Positions 38,636 through 48,086 of a stretch of DNA of 64,000 bases are shown one piece after another. The stretch covers positions 252,576 through 316,575 of the forward strand of contig NZ_BBXC01000012.1 in the NCBI RefSeq assembly GCF_001570525.1, in the 5' to 3' direction. A program made the position numbers and the translations under genes. Origin of the DNA: Herbidospora sakaeratensis (GTDB taxonomy: Bacteria; Actinomycetota; Actinomycetes; Streptosporangiales; Streptosporangiaceae). The stretch's first letter is position 1, and each line of letters begins with the position of its first letter. The notes under the pieces are model-generated. The model was not told where the DNA came from. It saw only the letters and a program-made list of their open reading frames with translations, and did not search any database.

Positions 38636-39613
38636 CTAGGTGTGCGGAGACACCGCGTCACGCCTGCGGCGGAGCAGCATGGCCCACCGTCCGTGGGGAC
38701 CGACCGCCCGGCCTGCGACGCGGGTCGCGGTGACCTCGGTTCCGGGTTCCTCAACGGCCATCGCCGCCAGAAGGTATTGCGAGCCTTCGACGCGCTCGGG
38801 GGAGGGCTCTGGCCACAGGTCGAGCGCGGCGCATACAGAAGGTAGCACTGTGTAAGCGGCCTGTAGGTAGCCTCGGGCACTTGGATGGAATCGATCGGGT
38901 CCGAACATTTCTGCCGGATTTGTCATGAACGACGGTCCGAGCAGGTCGGCGAAGCTGACCGTGCGCCCGCCCGCCTCGATCACCGCGATCGTCTGCGCCG
39001 CGGCGAGCTGACGGCTCCACCGGCGCGTCACCCAGCGCAACGGCTGGGCGATCGGCCGGACCGTGCCGAGATCGGGGCAGGTGCCCACGACCACCTGCGC
39101 GCCCGACTCGCGCAGCCGCCTGACGGCGTCCTGGAGGTGGCGGACCGCCGTGGCCGGGCGGGTCTGGGTGGTGACGTCGTTGGCGCCGATGAAGATGACC
39201 GCCAGGTCGGGAGCGGCGTCGAGAGCCCGGTCGACCTGGGCGTCGAGGTCGCGGGAGATCGCGCCCGACCGGCCGACGACGGTCAGCCGGACCGGCCGCT
39301 CGGCCAGCGCGGCCAGGCCGAGGGCCAGGTTCACGCCCGGGGTGTCCTTCGGATCGGTCATGCCGAGGCCGACCGAGGTCGAGTCGCCGAGCACCACCAT
39401 GGAGATCGGCTCGCCGGCCCGGTCGCCGTAGAGGCCGTCGGCGTACGGGCCGTCCTCGGAGACCGGGCGGCCGACGAGCCGGCGGGCGAGCACGCCCTCG
39501 GCCAGCAGGAGCGCGTAGGTCGCCGCGCCGAGGGCGGTCACGCCGCCCCCGCCCAGCGCCGCCGCCGTCGCGATGCGCCTGGCGGCCCGCGCCGCACCCG
39601 GAGTCCAGATCAC
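38636..39613 (-). CDS. SGNH/GDSL-family hydrolase with membrane anchor
   Basis: The 325-residue protein has an N-terminal hydrophobic segment (about residues 15-38) and the SGNH blocks: MVVLGDSTSVGLGM with the catalytic serine, VVGRSGA, IFIGANDVT and DRFHPSARGY with the Asp-His pair. It would act outside the cell as an esterase, lipase or glycan deacetylase. Its neighbours do not indicate a substrate. Confidence 0.9.
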   Translation of the reverse strand: MIWTPGAARAARRIATAAALGGGGVTALGAATYALLLAEGVLARRLVGRPVSEDGPYADGLYGDRAGEPISMVVLGDSTSVGLGMTDPKDTPGVNLALGLAALAERPVRLTVVGRSGAISRDLDAQVDRALDAAPDLAVIFIGANDVTTQTRPATAVRHLQDAVRRLRESGAQVVVGTCPDLGTVRPIAQPLRWVTRRWSRQLAAAQTIAVIEAGGRTVSFADLLGPSFMTNPAEMFGPDRFHPSARGYLQAAYTVLPSVCAALDLWPEPSPERVEGSQYLLAAMAVEEPGTEVTATRVAGRAVGPHGRWAMLLRRRRDAVSPHT

Positions 39614-39732
39614 CGGCCCAACCCCCTATACGGTGTGAGGTGAAAACTAGCCGAGCCCCGGCCACCCTCTCCGGGCTGCGGCAGCCGTCCGGCCGACAAA
39701 GCTTCGGCAAAGAACGCAAGGTGGTTCTCGCG

Positions 39733-41103
39733 GTGCGCGTACACGACTCGCTGATCGAGCTGATGGGGAACACCCCGCTCGTGAGGCTCCGCAAGGTGAC
39801 GGCGGGCGCGCCGGCGCAGGTGCTGGCGAAGGTCGAATACTTCAACCCCGGCGGGTCGGTCAAAGACCGCATCGCGCTGCGCATGGTCGAGGCGGCCGAG
39901 CGCAGTGGCGCGCTCAAGCCGGGCGGCACGATCGTCGAGCCGACCTCGGGCAACACCGGGGTGGGTCTGGCCATCGTGGCGCAGGAGAAGGGCTACAAGT
40001 GCCTATTCGTCTGCCCCGACAAGGTCGCCAACGACAAGATCGCCGTGCTGCGCGCCTACGGCGCCGAGGTCGTGGTCTGCCCGACCGCCGTCTCGCCCGA
40101 CCACCCCGACTCCTACTACTCGGTCTCCGACCGCCTCGCGCGCGAGGTGCCGAACGCCTGGAAGCCCGACCAGTACAGCAACCCCGAGAACCCGGCCAGC
40201 CACTACCACTCGACCGGCCCGGAGATCTGGGAGCAGACCGAGGGCCGCATCACCCACTTCGTGGCGGGCGTCGGCACCGGCGGCACGATCAGCGGCACCG
40301 GCAGGTACCTCAAGGAGGTCTCGAACGGCCGCGTGAAGATCATCGGCGCCGACCCCGAGGGCTCGGTCTACTCGGGCGGCACCGGCCGTCCCTACCTGGT
40401 CGAGGGCGTCGGCGAGGACATCTGGCCGGCCACCTACGACACCACGATCTGCGACGAGATCATCGCGGTCTCCGACCGCGACTCGTTCGGCATGACCCGG
40501 CGGCTGGCCCGTGAGGAGGCGCTGCTGGTCGGCGGCTCGTGCGGGATGGCCACGGTCGCGGCGGTCCGGGTGGCCCGCAACGCCGGCCCCGACGACGTCG
40601 TGGTGGTGCTGCTGCCCGACAGCGGGCGCGGCTACCTGTCGAAGATCTTCAACGACGAGTGGATGGCCGACTACGGCTTCCTGTCCACGGCGGCCGACGA
40701 GCACGCCGTCGGCGAGGTGCTCGTGCGCAAGGGCGGGGTGCTGCCCCAGTTCGTCCACGTGCACCCCCACGAGACCGTGTCCACGGCGATCGCGATCATG
40801 CGCGAGTACGGCGTCTCCCAGCTCCCCGTCATGAAGGAGGAGCCGCCGGTCATGGCCGCCGAGGTGGTCGGCTCGATCGTCGAGCGCGACCTGCTCGACG
40901 GCCTCTACCGGGGCAAGGTGCACGCCGACGACCCGCTGGGCGACCACATGTCGGCCCCGCTGCCGATGGTCGGCTCGGGCGAGGCGGTGGCCCGCGCCAT
41001 CGAGGCGCTGGAGAAGGCCGACGCCGCGGTCGTGCTCGAAGACGGCAAGCCCGCCGGCCTCGTCACCAGGCAGGACCTGCTCGCCTTCCTATCGGGCCGG
41101 TAG
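39733..41103 (+). CDS. cbs: Cystathionine beta-synthase
   Basis: The 456-residue enzyme condenses serine and homocysteine to cystathionine. The PLP lysine is in NPGGSVKDRIALRM, the phosphate loop is TSGNTGVGLA, and GTGGTISGTGRYLKE follows. The C-terminal quarter is a pair of CBS domains (VSQLPVMKEEPP..., AAVVLEDGKPAGLVTRQDLLAFL). I prefer GTG 39733 (MRVHDSLIELMGNTPLVRL); an upstream ATG at 39640 lacks conservation. It lies 1.4 kb before a cystathionine gamma-synthase-family gene, suggesting both transsulfuration steps. Confidence 0.95.
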   Translation: MRVHDSLIELMGNTPLVRLRKVTAGAPAQVLAKVEYFNPGGSVKDRIALRMVEAAERSGALKPGGTIVEPTSGNTGVGLAIVAQEKGYKCLFVCPDKVANDKIAVLRAYGAEVVVCPTAVSPDHPDSYYSVSDRLAREVPNAWKPDQYSNPENPASHYHSTGPEIWEQTEGRITHFVAGVGTGGTISGTGRYLKEVSNGRVKIIGADPEGSVYSGGTGRPYLVEGVGEDIWPATYDTTICDEIIAVSDRDSFGMTRRLAREEALLVGGSCGMATVAAVRVARNAGPDDVVVVLLPDSGRGYLSKIFNDEWMADYGFLSTAADEHAVGEVLVRKGGVLPQFVHVHPHETVSTAIAIMREYGVSQLPVMKEEPPVMAAEVVGSIVERDLLDGLYRGKVHADDPLGDHMSAPLPMVGSGEAVARAIEALEKADAAVVLEDGKPAGLVTRQDLLAFLSGR

Positions 41104-42249
41104 GGGGACCACCGCGGCCACCTCCCACAGGTGCCCGGCCACCGGGCCGGCGATGAGGTGGCCGCCCATCGTCTCCACCCGTTCGGCCATGCCCACCAGG
41201 CCGAAGCCGCCGCCGAGCCGCGACAGCCGAGGGTCGGCGGCCGACAGGGGGTTGGCGACGCGCAGCCGCACCGAGTCGTCGAAGGTGGTGAGCCGCACCT
41301 CCACCCACGGCGTGTGCGGGGCGTGGCGGCGGATGTTGGTGAGCGACTCGGTCAGCACCCGGTGCAGCGTGGTCAGCACCTCCGGGGCCAGCGTCAGCGA
41401 CGAGACGCCCGGCCCGAGGTCGAAGGTGGCGGCCGGGGAGAACTGGCCGACCATGGTGCGCAGGTCGTCGAGGGTGACGCCGACGTTGCGGGTGGCGTGG
41501 TCGTCGGCCCGGAGCACGCCGACCAGCCGCCGCATCGAGGCCAGGGCCTCGCTGCCCGCTCCGGCGATGGCGTCGAGCGCCGGGAGCACCGCCTCGGGGT
41601 GGGTCTCGCCGACCGTCCGGGCCGCCTGGGCCTGGACGACGATGCCGGTGATGTGGTGGGCGACCAGGTCGTGCAGCTCCCGGGCGAGTTCGAGGCGCTC
41701 GCCCCGCCTGACCCGCTCCTCGCCGACCTTGCGGCGCTCCTGCTGGACGCGCAGATACCCGCCGATCCCCGCGCCGGCCCCCCACCCGAGCAGGTAGACG
41801 ATCGTGGCCGCCTGCGTGGCGGCGCTCGCGTAGCCGTCGGCCGGCCCCTCGAACCGCAGGGACGGCATGCTGAGCAGCACGACCAGGATCCCGGCCGCGA
41901 GGACGACGGCGTTCCTGATCGGCTCCACCCGCCGCAGCACGGTGATCGTCAGCACCATGAACGCGCCCGCCTCGGTGAACCCCACCGCCCGCAGGTCGGG
42001 CTCGCCGCCCACGATCGTCGACAACGACAACGACGCCGCGATCAGTCCCACCGTCACCAGCAGGGTGCGCCGTTTGCGCAGCAGCACCGCCAGGATGCCG
42101 GCGCCGCCGCCGACGAAGCAGACGACCGCCCCCGCGCTGCTCGCCGGCGCCGTCACCAGGATGGTGTCGAACACCCAGAGCAGGCCGAGCAGGCCCAGCA
42201 GCGCTATCTCGCCGACCCGTTGCGTCCAGGTGCTCAGTCGTTCCCACAC
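41089..42249 (-). CDS. NarL/DesK-type sensor histidine kinase (orphan)
   Basis: The 386-residue protein has five to six membrane segments at the N-terminus, then the HisKA_3 dimerisation motif ELARELHDLVAHHITGIVVQ with the phospho-histidine, and a HATPase domain with the N box TNIRRHAPHT and the glycine-rich GGGFGLVGMAERV. GTG 42249 is the best start, though ATG 42327 is possible. No response regulator is next to it, which is unusual for this type. It overlaps cbs by 15 bases tail to tail. Confidence 0.88.
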   Translation of the reverse strand: MWERLSTWTQRVGEIALLGLLGLLWVFDTILVTAPASSAGAVVCFVGGGAGILAVLLRKRRTLLVTVGLIAASLSLSTIVGGEPDLRAVGFTEAGAFMVLTITVLRRVEPIRNAVVLAAGILVVLLSMPSLRFEGPADGYASAATQAATIVYLLGWGAGAGIGGYLRVQQERRKVGEERVRRGERLELARELHDLVAHHITGIVVQAQAARTVGETHPEAVLPALDAIAGAGSEALASMRRLVGVLRADDHATRNVGVTLDDLRTMVGQFSPAATFDLGPGVSSLTLAPEVLTTLHRVLTESLTNIRRHAPHTPWVEVRLTTFDDSVRLRVANPLSAADPRLSRLGGGFGLVGMAERVETMGGHLIAGPVAGHLWEVAAVVPLPAR

Positions 42250-42382
42250 GACCGCAGAGGCTACGACGAAAGGGGTAGACCGGACATCGGCCGATCGGCC
42301 GACCCCGGCACGGCGAACCGTTCCCATGGGCGAGATGAAGATGAATGTCCGTCTTGTTCCATTGAGAGTGGAGGTGGTCACC

Positions 42383-42517
42383 GTGACCGTGATCGCAATC
42401 GCCCTGGTGGCGTTAGGCCTGGTGCTCGTCGGTGTGCTGGCGCTCGCCGACCCCGTCCTGCTCTCTCGCTTCGAGGAGTCGGACTTCGGCACGAAGGAAA
42501 AGCAGAAGGCGGCCTAG
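42383..42517 (+). CDS. Small single-pass membrane protein
   Basis: GGAGG at 42370-42374 lies 8 bases before GTG 42383, which opens a 44-residue frame: a hydrophobic segment (VIAIALVALGLVLVGVLAL) and a charged tail ending FGTKEKQKAA. Leucine 11 is encoded by TTA (42413-42415). An earlier ATG (42326) would add 19 residues. I do not recognise a family. It ends 17 bases before the cystathionine gamma-synthase gene and may be co-transcribed. Confidence 0.55.
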   Translation: MTVIAIALVALGLVLVGVLALADPVLLSRFEESDFGTKEKQKAA

Positions 42518-42534
42518 CCGATACGCTCGACACC

Positions 42535-43674
42535 ATGACTGAAGGCTTCGAAACCCTGGCCATCCACGCCGGACAGGAACCCGACTCGCTGACCGGGGCC
42601 GTGGTGCCGCCCATCTACGCCGTCTCGACGTACAAGCAGGACGGCGTGGGCGGACTGCGGGGCGGATACGAGTACAGCCGCTCGGCGAACCCGACCAGGA
42701 CCGCCCTTGAGTCGTGCCTGGCCGCCCTCGAAGGCGGCGTGCGCGGGCTGGCGTTCGCCTCGGGCCTGGCCGCCGAAGACACCCTGCTCCGCACGGTCTG
42801 CCGGCCCGGCGACCACGTGATCATCCCCGACGACGCCTACGGCGGCACCTACCGGCTGTTCGCCAAGGTGCTGGAGCGCTGGGGGTTGGCCTACGACCCG
42901 GTCCCGCTCGGCGACGCCGCGGCGGTGCGCGCCGCGATGCGGCCGGAGACCAAGGTCATCTGGGTCGAGACCCCCACCAACCCGCTGCTCGGCATCGCCG
43001 ACATCGAGCGGCTGGCGTCCATCGCCCACGACGGCGGCGCGCTGCTCGTGGTCGACAACACCTTCGCCTCGCCCTACCTGCAGCAGCCGCTGGCGCTGGG
43101 GGCCGACGTGGTCGTCCACTCGACGACCAAGTACGTCGGCGGCCACTCCGACGTCATCGGCGGCGCGCTGGTCGCCCGCGACGTCGCCCTGGGCGAGGAG
43201 CTCACCTACCACCAGAACGCCATGGGCGCGGTGGCCGGTCCGTTCGACGCGTGGCTCACCCTGCGCGGGGTGAAGACCCTCGGGGTGCGCATGGACCGCC
43301 ACTGCGACAACGCCGAGCGGGTCGTCGACCTGCTGCTCTCCCACCCGAAGGTGATCGAGGTGTTCTACCCGGGCATCGAGCGCCACCCCGGTCACGAGGT
43401 CGCGGCCAAGCAGATGAAGCGCTTCGGCGGCATGGTGTCGTTCCGCGTCGCGGGCGGCGAGCAGGCGGCCGTCGACGTGTGCGACCGGGCCCGGCTGTTC
43501 ACCCTCGGCGAGTCGCTCGGCGGGGTCGAGTCGCTGATCGAGCACCCCGGCCGGATGACCCACGCGAGCGCGGCGGGCTCGCCGCTGGAGGTTCCGGCCG
43601 ACCTGGTGCGTCTGTCGGTGGGCATCGAGACCGTCGGAGACCTCCTCGACGACCTCTCGCAGGCCCTCGGCTGA
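42535..43674 (+). CDS. metB: Cystathionine gamma-synthase / gamma-lyase family enzyme
   Basis: The 379-residue PLP enzyme shows YEYSRSANPTRTALE near the N-terminus, VDNTFASPYLQQPL, the PLP lysine in HSTTKYVGGHSDVIGG and the C-terminal SLGGVESLIEHPGRMTH. It makes or splits cystathionine; family members are hard to separate by sequence alone. With cbs upstream, the pair would interconvert homocysteine and cysteine. The ATG has a clear upstream spacer after the small gene. Confidence 0.92.
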   Translation: MTEGFETLAIHAGQEPDSLTGAVVPPIYAVSTYKQDGVGGLRGGYEYSRSANPTRTALESCLAALEGGVRGLAFASGLAAEDTLLRTVCRPGDHVIIPDDAYGGTYRLFAKVLERWGLAYDPVPLGDAAAVRAAMRPETKVIWVETPTNPLLGIADIERLASIAHDGGALLVVDNTFASPYLQQPLALGADVVVHSTTKYVGGHSDVIGGALVARDVALGEELTYHQNAMGAVAGPFDAWLTLRGVKTLGVRMDRHCDNAERVVDLLLSHPKVIEVFYPGIERHPGHEVAAKQMKRFGGMVSFRVAGGEQAAVDVCDRARLFTLGESLGGVESLIEHPGRMTHASAAGSPLEVPADLVRLSVGIETVGDLLDDLSQALG

Positions 43675-43680
43675 CCTGTC

Positions 43681-44112
43681 CTACGGGTTGAAGAAGACCA
43701 TCAGGACGAGGATCACCAGCCAGATCAGGGCGACGATGCCGCCCAGTGCGGCGATCTTGGCGGTCTGGACCCGCCCGTCGTCCGACGGGTCGTCGTTCTC
43801 CAGAGCCGCGATCGCCTTCTTCGTGTCGCGGTCGATGATGACGAGCATCACGGCCGCGACTATGAACAGCGTCATGGATACGGTCAGGTAGACCTCTCCC
43901 AGGTTGCTGCCCCCGAGCAGCAGACCGAAGAGGAACACACCCAGGGTCAGCAGGCCGAAGACCCGCCCCATCCGCTTCAGGTAGTGCAGGACGTTCAGGT
44001 CCTGCTTGCGGATGTAGCGCGGGATCGAGCTCGTGACGACGGTCAGCGGGCCGATCGTGAAGATGGCGAAGGCGATGTGCAGCCAGAGCAGCAGCTTGTC
44101 GAGGAACGACAT
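43681..44112 (-). CDS. DUF2269-like integral membrane protein
   Basis: The 143-residue protein has four hydrophobic segments, beginning FLDKLLLWLHIAFAIFTIGPLTV with a conserved-type histidine (LHIAFAIF). It resembles DUF2269 proteins, for which no function is known. ATG 44112 is chosen over longer in-frame starts. It is convergent with the cystathionine gamma-synthase gene with a gap of six bases. Confidence 0.75.
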   Translation of the reverse strand: MSFLDKLLLWLHIAFAIFTIGPLTVVTSSIPRYIRKQDLNVLHYLKRMGRVFGLLTLGVFLFGLLLGGSNLGEVYLTVSMTLFIVAAVMLVIIDRDTKKAIAALENDDPSDDGRVQTAKIAALGGIVALIWLVILVLMVFFNP

Positions 44113-44138
44113 GCGCCGAAGGCTATCGCGATCACGCC

Positions 44139-44387
44139 TCACACCGTCAGGGTGTCGTCGACCTTCGCGCATGTCGGGCAGGCCTGCTCGGGGTGGATCA
44201 CACACGCCGTGTGGTCCACGTTGAGTCCGAGCATGCGCCGCGACAACGACGACAGGGCGCTCTGGGGGCTGAGGGTGAGGCTGCGCCGGCGGTCCTCCCG
44301 CTTGATGCTGTGCACCAGGAGGGCGAAGCCCGCCAGGGCGCCGAAGGCGAGCAGGAGTGAGACGACGAGGATGAAACTGGACAACAT
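44139..44387 (-). CDS. Small membrane protein with C-terminal CxxC
   Basis: The 82-residue frame has one N-terminal membrane segment (about residues 3-25) and a cytoplasmic tail with cysteines in HTACVIHPEQACPTCAK, which could bind zinc. The ATG at 44387 is chosen; an upstream in-frame start would add 29 non-hydrophobic residues. I do not recognise the family. It may share a transcript with the DUF2269-like gene, 26 bases downstream. Confidence 0.6.
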   Translation of the reverse strand: MLSSFILVVSLLLAFGALAGFALLVHSIKREDRRRSLTLSPQSALSSLSRRMLGLNVDHTACVIHPEQACPTCAKVDDTLTV

Positions 44388-44505
44388 GTGCGCGACTCCA
44401 ATCGCTGCGGTGCCTCGCACGTTATGAGGTCGCGGAGTCGCTCGGTTGTGAGGCGCCGGACAGGGTGATCTCACCTGGTGTTAGACCGATATCACCCTTC
44501 GTCCA

Positions 44506-46452
44506 CTATGACCGCCGGCGTGCCCGCAGGAAGTCGCTGACCACGTACTCACCGAGTTTGTCGACGTTGGGGGCGAACACCCGGCCGCCGTTGCGGCGGG
44601 CGACCTCGTCGACGAAGGCCCTCAGCCGTTCGTCGGCGGCCAGCATGAAGACGTTCAGCGTGGCCCGGCGGCGGGTCATCTTGTCGACCTCGGCCAACGT
44701 GAGTTCGAGGGTCTCCTTCGAGGGGGGCCACTCGAACTGCGGGGTGCCGTCGCGCATCAGGTGGGCGGTCGGCTCGCCGTCGGTCACGACCAGCACGACC
44801 GGCTCGAAGTCGGGGTGGCGGTCGAGGTGGCGGCCCGCGATCAGCAGCGCGTGGTGCAGGTTGGTGCCCTGGACCATGTCCCATTCGAGCCCGGCCAGCT
44901 CGTCGGGCTGCAGCACCCGGGCGTAGTTGGAGAAGCCGATGATCTGCACCGCGTCCTGCGGGAACTTCGAGGCCACCAGGGCCTGGAGGGCCAGCGCGGT
45001 CTGCTTGGCCGCCGCCCAGGTGCCGCGCAGCGCCATCGAATAGGACAGGTCGACCAGCAGGCAGACGGCCGCGGCCGAGCGCCTTTCGGTTTCGGCCACC
45101 TCGAAATCGTCGACGGTCAGGGTCACCGGCGCGCCGCCGCCCCTGCGCACCCCGTTGATCACCGTGCGGACGACGTCGATCGGCTGCTCGTCGCCGAAGC
45201 GCCAGGGCCGGGTCGAGCCGGTCAGCTCCCCGGCCGCGCCGGCGTCGTGCTGGTCGTGGTCGCCCCGGCGGGTGCTCTCCAGCGAGTTGAAGACCCGGCG
45301 CAGCGCGGTTTCGCCCAGGCGGCGCACCGCTTTGGGGGTGAGCTCCAGCTTGCCCCGGTTGCGGCGCAGGTAGCCCTGCTGCTCCAGCTCGCGCTCGATC
45401 TGCTTGAGTGCCTGCAGGTCGTCGACGGCCGACCGGCCGAGCGCCCGGCGGATCGCCTCCTCGTCGACGTCGGACAGGCGCGCGCCCGGGTAGTCCTGGC
45501 GCAACGACGACTCCAGGTCGTTGAGGTCGGCGAGTTCCTGCAGGGCGCTGACCGAGTCGCCCATGCTCATCGGCGACTCGCCGCTGACCCGCTCGGCGGA
45601 GTTCCAGGCGAGGTCGGGGCGGCGGGCGTACAGGGAGTCGCCGAGGCGGCGCATCTGGTCGGCCAGGCCGCTGTCCTGGAGGGTCTGGTCCATCAGGCTC
45701 GCCAGCTCGGCGCGCTGCTGCGGGGTCATCGAGGCCAGCATGCGCTGGGCGGCGGCGGCCCGGCGGGCCAGCTGGTCGACCAGCTCCTCCAGGTTGCGCG
45801 GGTTCTCGGGGAACAGGTCCCCGTAGTCGCGCATGAAGTCGTCGAAGTCCTGCTGGGTGTGCTCGCCCCGGGCGTCGCGGTCGAGCATCTCGTTCAGGGC
45901 GGCCATCATCTGCCTGACCCGCTCCATCGCGGCCGGGTCGGGGTTGGCCAGCGCGTCGCGCATGCCCTTGAACTGGCTGTCGAGCACTTCGCGCCGCAGC
46001 AGGTCGCGCAGCTCCTCGAACGACCGGCGCGCCTGCGGCGAACGCCAGTCGTATTCCGACAGCTCCTGTACGGCCCTCGCGGTGTCGCCCGGCAGGTTGT
46101 CGAGCTGGGCCTCGCGGAAGCGGGCGTCGTCGGACGGGTCGGGGAACAACTCGGTGCGCTCCTGGTCGAGGGCGCGGTCGAGCAGCTCCCTGGCCTGCTC
46201 CAGGATCCCGTCGAGCCGGGTGTTCTGCCGCAGGTCGCGGCGGCGCTTGCGGACCTGCCGCAGCAGCTCCTCCAGGCCGCGCCGGCCCGGCGCGTTGGGC
46301 AGCCCTCGTTTCAGCAGGTCACGCAGGGCGTCGAGGGGGGTCGAGCCCGACAGGATGGCGTCGCCCATCTCGTCGAGGGCGCCCCTGACGTCGTAGGGCG
46401 GCGCCAGGGGGTCGGGGCCGTCCTGGTATTCGCCGTACCGGTAGGAGGTCAC
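44506..46452 (-). CDS. VWA-domain protein (partner of MoxR-type ATPase)
   Basis: The 648-residue protein is largely helical and charged in its first two thirds, then has a von Willebrand A domain with a MIDAS-type CLLVDLSYSMALRGTW start (DxSxS) and VVLVVTDGEPTAHL. It ends in an arginine-rich tail. It starts at the ATG overlapping the stop of the upstream AAA+ gene (ATGA). Such MoxR/VWA pairs act like chelatase-type chaperones that load metals or remodel partners; the client is unknown. Confidence 0.85.
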   Translation of the reverse strand: MTSYRYGEYQDGPDPLAPPYDVRGALDEMGDAILSGSTPLDALRDLLKRGLPNAPGRRGLEELLRQVRKRRRDLRQNTRLDGILEQARELLDRALDQERTELFPDPSDDARFREAQLDNLPGDTARAVQELSEYDWRSPQARRSFEELRDLLRREVLDSQFKGMRDALANPDPAAMERVRQMMAALNEMLDRDARGEHTQQDFDDFMRDYGDLFPENPRNLEELVDQLARRAAAAQRMLASMTPQQRAELASLMDQTLQDSGLADQMRRLGDSLYARRPDLAWNSAERVSGESPMSMGDSVSALQELADLNDLESSLRQDYPGARLSDVDEEAIRRALGRSAVDDLQALKQIERELEQQGYLRRNRGKLELTPKAVRRLGETALRRVFNSLESTRRGDHDQHDAGAAGELTGSTRPWRFGDEQPIDVVRTVINGVRRGGGAPVTLTVDDFEVAETERRSAAAVCLLVDLSYSMALRGTWAAAKQTALALQALVASKFPQDAVQIIGFSNYARVLQPDELAGLEWDMVQGTNLHHALLIAGRHLDRHPDFEPVVLVVTDGEPTAHLMRDGTPQFEWPPSKETLELTLAEVDKMTRRRATLNVFMLAADERLRAFVDEVARRNGGRVFAPNVDKLGEYVVSDFLRARRRS

Positions 46453-47888
46453 GTGCGGTAGACCGCGGCGCCCGCGATGTCGTCCTTCGACAGGCGGCGC
46501 ATCAGGTAGAGGCCCTCAAGGGCGAACTCCAGCGCGGCGGCGGCGTGGCCCGGCGATTCGTCGCCCTCGCCCATGCCGATCCGCGACATGATCTTGGCCA
46601 GGCCCTCGACGCGGCCGATGCGGCGCAGCAGCTCGGTGGCGCCGACCAGCTCGCCCGACTCGATCTGGGCGCCCTGGGCGAACTTGTCGAGCAGCGGCGC
46701 GAGGTCGGCGCCGCCCAGGGTGCCGCGGAAGGTCTCGGCGGTGGCCCGCCGGAGCAGGTGCGCGAGCACCTCGATCTCCCGGCCCTCCTCGCTGACCTCG
46801 AACTCGACCTTGCCGCGCAGCGTGTGGACGATGCCCGGCAGGTCGCAGACCCGCGCCACCGGCAGGTCCTCACCGGTCAGGGCGGCCCGCCGCACGGCCG
46901 AGGCGGCGGCGGTCTCGGCGGCGGCGATCGAGAACCGGGCCGACACGCCCGAGCGGGTGTCGACGGCGGACGACTCGCGCACCAGCCGGGTGAACCGGGC
47001 GATGATCTCGACCAGGTGGTCGGGCACGTCGGCGCCGATGTCGCCCATGGCCTCCTGGCGGATCAGGACCAGCTCGTCGTCGACCGACCTCGGGTAGTGG
47101 GTGCGCACCTCGGCCCCGAACCGGTCTTTCAGCGGCGTGATGATCCGGCCCCGGTTGGTGTAGTCCTCGGGGTTGGCGGAGGCGATCAGCAGGACGTCGA
47201 GCGGCAGGCGCAGGTTGTAGCCGCGGACCTGGATGTCGCGCTCCTCCAGCACGTTGAGCAGCGCGACCTGGATGCGCTCGGCCAGGTCGGGCAGCTCGTT
47301 GACGGAGAAGACGCCCCGGTTGGTGCGGGGGACGAGGCCGTAGTGGACGGTCTCGGGGTCGCCCAGCGTGCGGCCTTCGGCGATCTTGATGGGGTCGACG
47401 TCGCCGATCAGGTCGCCGACCGAGGTGTCGGGGGTGGCGAGCTTCTCGCCGTAACGTTCGCTGCGGTGCTTCCAGGCGACGACGATCTCGTCGTCGGCGA
47501 GCGCGCGGCAGCGTCCGCAGACGGGCGCGTAGGGGTGGTCGTTGATCTCGCAACCCGCGATGACCGGCGTCCACTCGTCGAGCAGCCCGACGACCGTGCG
47601 GATCAGCCGGGTCTTGCCCTGACCGCGCTCGCCGAGGAGCACGATGTCGTGCCCGGCGATCAGCGCGCGTTCGAGATAGGGCAGCACGGAGTCGTCGAAC
47701 CCGACGATGCCCGGGAACCTCGGCTCACCGGCACGCAGCCTGGCCAGCAGGTTCTCGCGGATCTCGGCTTTGACTGACCGGTGGACATGTCCGCTCTCGC
47801 GCAGTTCGCGCAGAGTGCTCAATGTCGGAGCAGGTGCTGGCGATTTGTGCACGGGATCGAGACTACGTCGCGATCGGAGTTCCGGCAT
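46449..47888 (-). CDS. MoxR/magnesium-chelatase-I-like AAA+ ATPase
   Basis: The 479-residue AAA+ protein has Walker A LLGERGQGKTRL (about residue 90), VFSVNELPDLAERIQVALL as the helix-2-insert region and SANPEDYTNRGRI. An extra segment after the Walker A contains cysteines in AGCEIND and VCGRCRALAD, a possible zinc site that is not typical of MoxR proteins. It is coupled to the VWA gene and heads the two-gene operon. Confidence 0.85.
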   Translation of the reverse strand: MPELRSRRSLDPVHKSPAPAPTLSTLRELRESGHVHRSVKAEIRENLLARLRAGEPRFPGIVGFDDSVLPYLERALIAGHDIVLLGERGQGKTRLIRTVVGLLDEWTPVIAGCEINDHPYAPVCGRCRALADDEIVVAWKHRSERYGEKLATPDTSVGDLIGDVDPIKIAEGRTLGDPETVHYGLVPRTNRGVFSVNELPDLAERIQVALLNVLEERDIQVRGYNLRLPLDVLLIASANPEDYTNRGRIITPLKDRFGAEVRTHYPRSVDDELVLIRQEAMGDIGADVPDHLVEIIARFTRLVRESSAVDTRSGVSARFSIAAAETAAASAVRRAALTGEDLPVARVCDLPGIVHTLRGKVEFEVSEEGREIEVLAHLLRRATAETFRGTLGGADLAPLLDKFAQGAQIESGELVGATELLRRIGRVEGLAKIMSRIGMGEGDESPGHAAAALEFALEGLYLMRRLSKDDIAGAAVYRT

Positions 47889-48086
47889 CCCAATGCGTGT
47901 CTAAGAAAGAGTTCTGGCGCGAGCCACAGCCGGCCTTCGGCCGTCCGCGTCTCGCTTCGGATCTTGACCATCGCGTGACGATCCGTACGCGTCGGCAACG
48001 TGCTACTGGGGAGAAACGGGGCATGAAGCCTATGCAAGGCAACTACCCGAGATAGCACGACTTGTCGGTAAAGAGGGGGCGAGACG

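Noticed and set aside
42518-42534. SAM or cobalamin riboswitch upstream of the cystathionine gamma-synthase gene
   Set aside because: The gap is only 17 bases and has no structure.
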